From B16-G9 sp964400655 (GTDB lineage Bacteria > Bacteroidota > Bacteroidia > Bacteroidales > F082), in assembly GCA_964400655.1 (NCBI GenBank), contig CAYNVN010000024.1, forward strand, positions 1 through 9,483: DNA of 9,483 bases. The letters run 5' to 3'. Each line of letters opens with the position of its first letter. Positions within the stretch are counted from its first letter, which is position 1. Positions 1 to 5,538 of the stretch are shown one piece after another. A model generated the notes under the pieces. The model was not told the origin of the DNA and ran no database searches. It worked only from the letters and a program-made list of their open reading frames with translations. A program made the position numbers and the translations under genes.

Positions 1-239
1 TATTTGCTTCCATTATCGAAAGTATTGAACAGCGCGGGTTAAAAATGTACATCGTAGTTAACGATATTAACCTTAAAGGTGGCTATGGCTACGGCTATGG
101 CTATGGTTACGGCTATGGCTACGGCTATGGTTATGGTTACGGCTATGGCTATGGCTATGGCTACGGCTACGGTTATTATACCGACGATAAACCGACTAAA
201 AAGAAATCTTTCTTTAAGCGGCTGTTTAATAAAATTTAA
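1..239 (+). CDS. C-terminal end of a Wzc-like polysaccharide tyrosine autokinase (5' truncated)
   Basis: An open frame enters from the left edge (first full codon at 3) and ends at TAA 237-239, so only about 78 C-terminal residues are visible. The sequence before the repeat (ASIIESIEQRGLKMYIVVND) resembles the last helix and strand of bacterial BY-kinase domains. It is followed by 16 Gly-Tyr units and a basic, aromatic tail (KKKSFFKRLFNKI). In Wzc-type kinases a C-terminal tyrosine cluster is trans-autophosphorylated and controls polymer length during capsule or exopolysaccharide export at the inner membrane. The Walker motifs and membrane part lie outside the window, so the kinase identity rests on the tail and on the sugar-biosynthesis gene 18 bp downstream. 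The ATG at 45 is an internal methionine, because the frame is open and homologous-looking upstream. The strict G-Y alternation, with 17 tyrosines, is much longer and more regular than the classical cluster of about 5-7. Confidence 0.8.
   Translation, partial: FASIIESIEQRGLKMYIVVNDINLKGGYGYGYGYGYGYGYGYGYGYGYGYGYGYGYGYYTDDKPTKKKSFFKRLFNKI
81..176 (+). repeat. 16-unit in-frame hexanucleotide repeat GGYTAY encoding (Gly-Tyr)16
   Basis: Sixteen consecutive 6-bp units follow the pattern GG(C/T)TA(T/C) without interruption, and one extra Tyr codon follows at 177-179. The units are not identical: GGCTAT, GGCTAC, GGTTAC and GGTTAT are mixed, and every difference is synonymous. Because the unit is two codons, gain or loss of units would lengthen or shorten the tyrosine tail without a frameshift. 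Confidence 0.97.
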
Positions 240-257
240 TCAATGTAATAAGGTATT

Positions 258-1199
258 ATGAAAAGGTTTGCCCTTACAGGAGCTGCCGGTTACATAGCCC
301 CGCGGCACATGAAAGCCATTAAAGAAACCGGTAACGACCTGGTTGCGGCTTTAGATCCTTTTGACAGTGTGGGTATTATTGACAGCTTTTTTCCGCAGGC
401 CGATTTTTTTATTGAACCCGAAAGGTTTGACCGTCACCTTGATAAGCTGCGCAGAAAAGGGGAGGCATTTAAAATAGATTACGTTAGTATTTGTTCTCCC
501 AACTATTTACACGATGCGCATATTAGAATGGCGCTGCGAAACGGTGCCCATGCCATATGTGAAAAACCGATGGTGTTAAACCCGTGGAATCTCGACGGTT
601 TGGAGGAGGTTGAAAAAGAAACGGGAAGAAAGATTTACAATATTTTGCAACTTCGCCATCACCCGTCGATTGTGGCGTTAAAAAATAAATTTGATAAACT
701 GCCGGATAATAAAGTACACGACATTGAGCTTACCTATATCACTTCGAGAGGAAAGTGGTATTTTTACTCATGGAAAGGTGATATTGCCAAATCGGGGGGA
801 ATTGTTACCAACATAGGAATCCATTTTTTTGATATGCTGAGCTGGATTTTCGGTGAGGTAAAAAATTCAACGGTACATTTAATGCGTGAGAATAAGGCTG
901 CCGGACTGCTTCAGCTTAAAAAGGCCAATGTTAAGTGGTTTTTAAGTCTTGATAAAACCGATTTGCCCCAACAGGTTATCGATAAAAATCAGCCTACCTA
1001 TCGTTCCATAACCATTGACAATGAGGCGCTGGAGTTTTCGGGAGGTTTTACCGACTTACATACCGTTAGTTATCAATCCATTATTAATGGCCGGGGTTTT
1101 GGTATTTCGGATGCACGTAATTCCATTCAAATAGTCCATAATATCCGGTCGGCCAATCCCATTGGTTTGAAAGGTGATTATCACTCGTTTTTGAAATAG
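258..1199 (+). CDS. WlbA/WbpB-like UDP-N-acetylglucosaminuronate 3-dehydrogenase (Gfo/Idh/MocA family)
   Basis: This 313-aa protein is predicted to be a cytosolic NAD-dependent oxidoreductase. It would oxidise the C3 hydroxyl of UDP-N-acetyl-glucosaminuronic acid to a 3-keto sugar, an early step towards UDP-2,3-diacetamido-uronic acids used in O-antigen or capsule. A Rossmann glycine motif (GAAGYIAPRH) sits at residues 8-17, the family signature CEKP at 101-104 (Lys103), the LQLRHHP segment at 130-136, and the catalytic-region stretch GGIVTNIGIHFFD at 180-192 with His189. The GYIAPRHMKAIKETG start and the HHP segment point to the WlbA/WbpB branch; the exact substrate is inferred. The gene begins 18 bp after the kinase stop with an AAGG-type ribosome site at 249-252, so it is probably cotranscribed. 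The aminotransferase and acetyltransferase partners (WlbC/WbpE, WlbB/WbpD) are not in this window. Confidence 0.85.
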   Translation: MKRFALTGAAGYIAPRHMKAIKETGNDLVAALDPFDSVGIIDSFFPQADFFIEPERFDRHLDKLRRKGEAFKIDYVSICSPNYLHDAHIRMALRNGAHAICEKPMVLNPWNLDGLEEVEKETGRKIYNILQLRHHPSIVALKNKFDKLPDNKVHDIELTYITSRGKWYFYSWKGDIAKSGGIVTNIGIHFFDMLSWIFGEVKNSTVHLMRENKAAGLLQLKKANVKWFLSLDKTDLPQQVIDKNQPTYRSITIDNEALEFSGGFTDLHTVSYQSIINGRGFGISDARNSIQIVHNIRSANPIGLKGDYHSFLK

Positions 1200-1201
1200 T
1201 G

Positions 1202-1714
1202 ATGGCAAAAAGTGACGTTACAAAGCATTGGTATGCAGTGTATGCCCGCTCAAGGGCAGAGAAAAAGGCTGCACAGGAACTGGAAGCACAACAAATTGAT
1301 TATTACCTGCCGCTGATAAAACGACTTAAACAGTGGAGCGACCGGAAAAAATGGGTGGAAGAACCTTTGTTTCGTTCCTATATTTTTGTTCACATCCGGC
1401 AGAAAGATTATTATCGTGTTCTGCAAAACCCTCATCTGGTACGATATGTTACTTTTGAGGGAAAAGCGGTTGCCATTCCGGTTCAGCAAATTGAAGCCGT
1501 AAAGTATTTTTTAGAAGAAACAGAACCTGAAGTGCCTGAAAATATTGAGTGGATAAAGGGCAAAAAGGTGGAGGTTGTGTCGGGAAATTTAATCGGATTA
1601 ATGGGAGAACTGATAGAAGTTAACGGTAAGCATAAGGTAAAAGTGCAGATTGATGTTATTGGTAAATCAATTACCATTTATATTCCCAAAAACAAGTTGA
1701 GGGTTTTAACATAA
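1202..1714 (+). CDS. UpxY/RfaH-like NusG-family transcription antiterminator
   Basis: This is a NusG paralogue of about 170 aa. An NGN domain occupies roughly residues 9-105, with the typical opening HWYAVYARSRAEKKAAQEL, the YYLPLIKRLKQWSDRKKW stretch, and the PLFRSYIFVHI strand. A KOW domain follows at about 120-171 (KGKKVEVVSGNLIGLMGEL). Proteins of this type bind RNA polymerase and promote read-through of long polysaccharide operons; in Bacteroides the UpxY genes are the first genes of capsule loci. Here the gene is last in its block, immediately after the dehydrogenase. A GTG at 1199 overlaps the upstream stop by one base and is followed directly by ATG at 1202. I prefer the ATG, although either start gives the same protein apart from one residue. 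No Shine-Dalgarno sequence is visible, so translational coupling is likely. The housekeeping NusG is less likely, given the context and the diverged basic region. Confidence 0.88.
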   Translation: MAKSDVTKHWYAVYARSRAEKKAAQELEAQQIDYYLPLIKRLKQWSDRKKWVEEPLFRSYIFVHIRQKDYYRVLQNPHLVRYVTFEGKAVAIPVQQIEAVKYFLEETEPEVPENIEWIKGKKVEVVSGNLIGLMGELIEVNGKHKVKVQIDVIGKSITIYIPKNKLRVLT

Positions 1715-1719
1715 ACCGG

Positions 1720-2364
1720 TTACTTCCTGCCGTAGTCAGCCGGAATTTCTCCCCAGGCATCGGTTCGCCATTTTAATATGGGATTGTTCCATTCGTTGTT
1801 TTTAAGCCATGCTATCGCTTTTTCAATGGCATCAAAAAGGGATGCGTTTTTTGCCGATCTTCGGAGCTTTGTATTTACCTGTCGTTTGTTTACCCAACTT
1901 ATAGCTATGTTTGAATCGGAATAAATGGGAATTTTTAACCCCTTTTGTTTTAAATAGGCCAACCCCAAAACAATGGCCAAAAACTCGCCAATGTTTACCG
2001 TTCCTTCGGGATAAGGACCACGGGCAAACACCTGTTTTCCCGTTTCGGTTACAACCCCTCTGTACTCCAGAACGCCGGGATTACCGGCACATGCGGCATC
2101 AACCGAAAGACTGGGTACAATGGGTTTGCCGATGGCTGCCAATTGGTTTTCCGACAGTCCCGCCCCCTTTTTTGTATCAACACCCACATAGTTTTCGTAA
2201 AAACTTTTAAAGGCATCTTCCGCCTCCTTTTTATTAACAAAAGCTTTGTATTGTGCTCCCACCACACCCTGTGTCTGGCTTTTGCATTCGTCCCAGCTGT
2301 TGTAAATTCCGGGATTGTGGCCTTTCCATACCACATAATATTTTTTTGTTTTCTTTTTTCCCAC
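1720..2364 (-). CDS. Ribonuclease H (type I) with N-terminal viroplasmin-like hybrid-binding domain
   Basis: This 214-aa protein is predicted to cleave the RNA strand of RNA-DNA hybrids in the cytosol (R-loops, primers). Residues 8-58 form a caulimovirus viroplasmin/RNase H1 N-terminal domain (KKYYVVWKGHNPGIYNSWDEC, then a Val/Gly-rich strand and the AFVNKKEAEDAF helix), which binds hybrids. A linker leads to the catalytic domain at about 85-214. The expected acidic residues are visible: Asp89 (SVDAACAGNPG), Glu127 (NIGEFLA), Asp150 (YSDSNIA) and Asp210 in the C-terminal IPADYGRK. The domains and length match the Bacteroidota/Firmicutes two-domain RNase H family. The frame contains no ATG that fits; the start is GTG at 2364, which places KKYYVVWKG at the usual distance from the N terminus. 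Its stop lies 5 bp from the stop of the antiterminator gene, in tail-to-tail arrangement with no hairpin between them. Confidence 0.92.
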   Translation of the reverse strand: MGKKKTKKYYVVWKGHNPGIYNSWDECKSQTQGVVGAQYKAFVNKKEAEDAFKSFYENYVGVDTKKGAGLSENQLAAIGKPIVPSLSVDAACAGNPGVLEYRGVVTETGKQVFARGPYPEGTVNIGEFLAIVLGLAYLKQKGLKIPIYSDSNIAISWVNKRQVNTKLRRSAKNASLFDAIEKAIAWLKNNEWNNPILKWRTDAWGEIPADYGRK

Positions 2365-2369
2365 GGTTT

Positions 2370-2377
2370 CAAAAGTA
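2370..2377 (-). promoter_or_regulatory. Candidate -7 element for the RNase H gene
   Basis: Read on the minus strand, the bases are TACTTTTG, an exact match to the Bacteroidota -7 consensus TAnnTTTG. The box ends only 5 bp before the GTG start, which implies a nearly leaderless transcript. No TTTG-like -33 box is visible about 19-20 bp upstream. A chance match in this AT-rich spacer is possible. Confidence 0.25.
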
Positions 2378-2393
2378 TCAATTTTTATTTTGC

Positions 2394-2401
2394 TAAATTT
2401 G
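2394..2401 (+). promoter_or_regulatory. Candidate -7 element for the GldH-like lipoprotein gene
   Basis: The bases TAAATTTG match the Bacteroidota -7 consensus TAnnTTTG exactly and lie 16 bp before the first possible ATG (2418), or 22 bp before the ATG at 2424. The gene has an empty divergent spacer upstream, so a promoter must lie near here. No clear -33 partner is visible. Confidence 0.35.
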
Positions 2402-2417
2402 ATTCATCTTAAATTTA

Positions 2418-2915
2418 ATGGTTATGAAAAATTTTTGGGTTATCGTTGTTTTATTTTCGGTTATTTCGTGTTCGGGAGGGGACAAATCCGATTCGTTTGA
2501 AAAGATTATTCCTTTAGAGAATCATAACTGGCAACGTTTTAATAATCTTGATTTTGAAGTTCCGGTAAAGAGGGGTGATATGCTCGATTTTTATCTTCTT
2601 TTAAAATACAATAACAAATTTAACAACAAACGTTTGCCTGTTAACATAACCTTTTATACTCCCGGCGGTGAAATACGATCGAGAAATTATAGTTTTTGGA
2701 TAAAGGATAAAAGAACGGGGGCACCCCTTGGAACCACCGAAAACAATGTAACTTCTTTAACACTGAATATCCGTAAAGAGATGCCGTTTATTACCGATGG
2801 TATTTGTAAAGTGTCGTTTGAAAAGAAAATCCCGAGAATAGATACATACGGTATAATTTCGGTAGGATTAAAAGCGGTAAAAAGTGATATTAAAAACGAG
2901 CCTGAGAAGGAGTAG
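2418..2915 (+). CDS. Predicted lipoprotein, GldH-like (gliding motility family)
   Basis: This protein has 165 aa from the ATG at 2418, or 163 aa from the ATG at 2424, which gives the more typical signal start MKNFWVIVV. A hydrophobic signal segment (about residues 5-16) leads to a lipobox V-I-S-C with Cys18, so the product should be lipidated and sit in the envelope facing the periplasm or surface. The body resembles the GldH family in layout: an ENHNW segment after the linker, a beta strand with D-x-Y-L-L-L-K-Y, a TPGGEIR strand, then D-x-R-T-G-A-P-L-G and a C-terminal GIISVGLKAV strand. GldH is a lipoprotein needed for gliding and type IX secretion in Flavobacterium johnsoniae, but homologues are common in non-gliding Bacteroidota. 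Similarity was judged by eye, so the family name is tentative; the lipoprotein call is firmer. The gene ends 6 bp from the stop of the convergent response-regulator gene. Confidence 0.6.
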   Translation: MVMKNFWVIVVLFSVISCSGGDKSDSFEKIIPLENHNWQRFNNLDFEVPVKRGDMLDFYLLLKYNNKFNNKRLPVNITFYTPGGEIRSRNYSFWIKDKRTGAPLGTTENNVTSLTLNIRKEMPFITDGICKVSFEKKIPRIDTYGIISVGLKAVKSDIKNEPEKE

Positions 2916-2921
2916 ATAAAA

Positions 2922-3674
2922 CTATATTCCCAAAGTATTACGTAACGCTTTAATCCGCGATTTGCTCACGTTAACACGACTTCCGTCTTTAAGAACAACA
3001 AGGTAACTCTCTTTTCCGTATTTTTCAATCTTATCCATATAATCGGTGTTGATGATTGAGGAGCGATGTATTCGGATAAAATTGGATTGTGGGAGGTTTT
3101 TTTCAAGATAATTCATCGTTTCCTTTTTGAGGTACGACTTTTTAGCGGTAATAATTTCAGCATAGTCGTCCTGGGCATCAATACGGATGATTTCCGAAAC
3201 AGGAATAACATCAATACGGCTGCCTGTTTTTACAAAAATCCTGTCGATGGGGCCGCTCTCCTCTTTAACTTTGTTTACCAGGCTTTTAACCGGTTTGTTG
3301 TCGGTTTGCTTATCCGAAATTCGTTTTCGTGCTTTTTCAAGTGCCTGATGGAACCGTTCTTTAGAGAAGGGTTTCATTAAATAGTCAACGGCATTGAGTT
3401 CAAAGGCTTTTATGGCATACTGATCGTAGGCGGTGGTAAAAATAATTTGCGGGTATTCGTCGAGAAGTTCCAACATTTCAAATCCGGTAAGTTTGGGCAT
3501 TTGCACATCAAGAAAAATCAGATCGGGATGGTGTTTGGCAATGGCTTTTATGCCTTCAAATCCGTTTTCACACGCATCAACTATTTCAATATCTTTTTCG
3601 TTTTTGAGGTAAGCACTCAGTAAGTCGCGGGCAGGTGCTTCATCCTCAATAATTACGGTTTTAATGTTGCTCAT
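2922..3674 (-). CDS. LytTR-family response regulator
   Basis: This 250-aa protein is a two-component DNA-binding regulator. The receiver domain spans about residues 5-118, with acidic pocket residues E10 and D11, phospho-acceptor Asp56 (LIFLDVQMP), the conserved Thr80/Thr81 region (FTTAYDQYAIKAF) and Lys101 (LMKPF). A linker of about 25 residues leads to a LytTR DNA-binding domain at about 145-248, with IFVKTG, the DAQDDYAEI strand, the FIRIHRSSIIN signature and the DGSRVNVSKSR end. LytTR proteins usually bind direct repeats of about 9-10 bp with a two-helical-turn period. The start codon ATG lies inside the end of the histidine kinase gene (14-bp overlap), so the pair is translationally coupled and very likely cognate. 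It is the last gene of a long minus-strand run. Confidence 0.95.
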   Translation of the reverse strand: MSNIKTVIIEDEAPARDLLSAYLKNEKDIEIVDACENGFEGIKAIAKHHPDLIFLDVQMPKLTGFEMLELLDEYPQIIFTTAYDQYAIKAFELNAVDYLMKPFSKERFHQALEKARKRISDKQTDNKPVKSLVNKVKEESGPIDRIFVKTGSRIDVIPVSEIIRIDAQDDYAEIITAKKSYLKKETMNYLEKNLPQSNFIRIHRSSIINTDYMDKIEKYGKESYLVVLKDGSRVNVSKSRIKALRNTLGI

Positions 3675-4734
3675 GGTTTTTTCTGTTTTGTATAGGGAGT
3701 TTCAATGTTGCTTTAAAAATATTATTGTTTGCTTCGGTTACAAGTAAATCCTGACGTTGATAAATCAGCTGCAGGCGGTTCCGGATATTTTTTAAGCCTA
3801 TTCCTTCACCTTTTTTACGGATGGCACCCGGATCGTAATCGTTACTGATTTCAATAATAATAAAATCTTTGTTTTTTGTGCACGACAGTTTTATGGTTAC
3901 CTCTTCGCTGCTGTTGTAAACCCCGTGTTTAATGGCATTTTCAATAAGAGGCTGAAGAATAAGGCTGGGGATGTCGGCGTTAAGGCATTTATCAGGAATA
4001 TGGGCAATAAATTTTAATCTTTTACCGAATCTTACTTTTTCAATGTCGAGGTATCGTTTGATGTTGCCGAATTCGTTTTCGATGGTGGTCACCGATTTAC
4101 GGTTGCTGCTCAATGAATATCTTAAAAAATCGGAGAGTTTTATAACCATCTCCTGTGCTTTATCCGGAGAAGCCAGGGTAAGCGAGCTGACCGAGTTAAG
4201 GCTGTTAAACAGAAAGTGCGGATTTATTTGTGATTTCAAAGCATCGAGCTCCGCTTCTTTAACAAGTTTTTGCAATTCGCTCTCTCTTTTGAGTTTTTCC
4301 TGCAGGTCTTCGTAATAAAGAATCACATAATAAACCAGCACAAAAACGATATAATAGAAAAACCCCGTGATAATACGCCAGGGAATAGATTCCTGTAGAA
4401 ATTGCAGATAATCGTTATCGTTCGATAAAACACCCGAAAGGGTATAGTAAGAAACAAAAAACCATGTGGCAATAATTACCATCGCAACCATTAAGTGCTG
4501 AAACAGAAGGTCAAAACCCGACGGTTTTTCTTTAAGATTATACCTGATTACGAACCATAAAGTATAACCGGCCAATGCAAAAAGAATGTTAAAAACGGCA
4601 GCATCGGCCACGCTGCCTTTTATGGATATTCCATAGATAAAAAAGAGTACGGCGGCATGAATAACGACAATAATAAGCCAAACCAGCAAATAGACGGCAA
4701 CATAGTTTTTCTTTTGTAAAACCGGAGTATCCAC
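3661..4734 (-). CDS. LytS-type membrane sensor histidine kinase (His_kinase family)
   Basis: This 357-aa inner-membrane kinase has four predicted transmembrane helices at about residues 11-35, 42-65, 76-99 and 119-141, with only short loops between them, so it lacks a large periplasmic sensor domain. A charged coiled-coil follows (143-168). The phospho-acceptor motif QINPHFLFNSLNSV has His173. The ATPase domain shows the N box LIENAIKHG (Asn266) and the G box GEGIGLKNIRNRLQ (309-322). The family normally pairs with LytTR regulators, as here, where the next gene overlaps by 14 bp. The start is GTG at 4734, 3 bp after the LiaF-like stop; no ATG occurs before the membrane segments, so GTG is the only reasonable start. 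The lack of an extracellular domain and the coupling to the LiaF-like protein suggest that the latter supplies or gates the signal, which is inference. Confidence 0.95.
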   Translation of the reverse strand: MDTPVLQKKNYVAVYLLVWLIIVVIHAAVLFFIYGISIKGSVADAAVFNILFALAGYTLWFVIRYNLKEKPSGFDLLFQHLMVAMVIIATWFFVSYYTLSGVLSNDNDYLQFLQESIPWRIITGFFYYIVFVLVYYVILYYEDLQEKLKRESELQKLVKEAELDALKSQINPHFLFNSLNSVSSLTLASPDKAQEMVIKLSDFLRYSLSSNRKSVTTIENEFGNIKRYLDIEKVRFGKRLKFIAHIPDKCLNADIPSLILQPLIENAIKHGVYNSSEEVTIKLSCTKNKDFIIIEISNDYDPGAIRKKGEGIGLKNIRNRLQLIYQRQDLLVTEANNNIFKATLKLPIQNRKNHEQH

Positions 4735-4737
4735 TGT

Positions 4738-5469
4738 TTAAAAGCTTTTAATTTCGATTCCGCCAAGCATAACCACCCCTTTAATAACAAGTACTTTCGA
4801 CTGATCCAACTCCGATGCTGCCACCCTGCGTTTATCGTTTAGTCCGCCTAATATTGAAACGGCATCAATTTGAACCTTCCAGTTAGCGGGAACAATAAGT
4901 GTTGTACCTCCAAACAGCGTAAAAACATCCAATATACAGCCTTCGTTGGCCATTTCGGCATTTAACAGATTAATTTCGGAGCCTCCGAAAACCGAAGTGA
5001 GGTTTCCTCCTTTAAAGTTTTTTGTTTCTACCCTTTTATGCCCTCCTCCAAAAATAGATACGTCGTTAATAAAGTCGTCGGTATAGCTGGTGGTGCCTCC
5101 GAAATTCTTTTTCCAATGCTCTTTATTCCAGTTGTTTTTGCCGGGAATATTTCCTCTCCGTGTAATTACTACTACCCCGAGGCCGATTAATAACAACGGC
5201 CAAAAAACCTGATGAAACCTTACATTAATACCGAAAACAATGGGAAACCAAAAAGCCAGTCCCAGTACAATTAGTACGGTTCCTGCAATTTTTCGTTGTT
5301 TATTGGTTATAAGGATAATGCCTATAAATATTAGCAGGGTTTTCCATGAAAAGATATAATAACTCAGCGACCAGTCAACCAAACCAAGCGAATTGAGCAT
5401 AAGCAGGCCTCCAAGGACAATGAGTATTATACCGATTATTAATCGGCTATCGGTTGGTTTATTTTCCAT
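4738..5469 (-). CDS. LiaF-like membrane protein (four-helix N-terminal region plus GG-repeat beta domain)
   Basis: This 243-aa protein has about four hydrophobic helices at residues 9-30, 42-56, 60-80 and 88-103, each pair ending in short loops, as in the LiaI/LiaF-like transmembrane (DUF5668-type) region. A basic, Asn/Trp-rich linker follows. The C-terminal part (about 135-243) is a beta-rich domain built of five repeats with a hydrophobic strand ending in Gly-Gly: SIFGG (138-142), SVFGG (159-163), TLFGG (184-188), SILGG (205-209) and VMLGG (233-237). This is the LiaF C-terminal (cell-wall-active antibiotic response) pattern, which folds as a beta-solenoid-like stack. In Firmicutes LiaF inhibits the LiaS kinase until envelope damage occurs. 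Here it precedes the kinase by 3 bp and is probably cotranscribed with it. No clean -7 box is visible in the 69 bp upstream, so transcription could also enter from the peptidase gene. Confidence 0.85.
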   Translation of the reverse strand: MENKPTDSRLIIGIILIVLGGLLMLNSLGLVDWSLSYYIFSWKTLLIFIGIILITNKQRKIAGTVLIVLGLAFWFPIVFGINVRFHQVFWPLLLIGLGVVVITRRGNIPGKNNWNKEHWKKNFGGTTSYTDDFINDVSIFGGGHKRVETKNFKGGNLTSVFGGSEINLLNAEMANEGCILDVFTLFGGTTLIVPANWKVQIDAVSILGGLNDKRRVAASELDQSKVLVIKGVVMLGGIEIKSF

Positions 5470-5538
5470 TACAATTTATTTTTTATTTGACAATATCTGA
5501 AAACTAAATACACAAAACATATTGCATATCAGGTTTTT

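Noticed and set aside
81..176. Hexamer array considered as CRISPR or regulatory iterons
   Set aside because: The units are contiguous with no spacers, all lie in one coding frame, and vary only at synonymous positions.
79..261. Open frame of Met, Ala, Thr and Val repeats across the hexamer region
   Set aside because: It is the +1 frame of the Gly-Tyr repeat and runs into the start of the dehydrogenase. The Gly-Tyr frame is continuous with kinase-like sequence upstream.
1700..1740. Possible bidirectional terminator between the antiterminator and RNase H genes
   Set aside because: Only the palindrome ACCGGT is present; there is no stem with a flanking T-run.
1911..2412. Plus-strand open frames opposite the RNase H gene
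   Set aside because: They have no recognisable domain and lie antisense to a gene with all catalytic residues intact.
3066..4315. Plus-strand open frames opposite the response regulator and histidine kinase
   Set aside because: They are antisense shadows of clearly functional two-component genes with conserved motifs.
2922..5469. Calling the signalling operon liaFSR outright
   Set aside because: The kinase and regulator belong to the LytS/LytTR families, so the gene symbols liaS and liaR would imply an orthology the sequence does not support.
5470..5538. Promoter for the LiaF-like operon
   Set aside because: The closest minus-strand match, TATGTTTT, misses the final G and has no -33 partner, so I did not list it.
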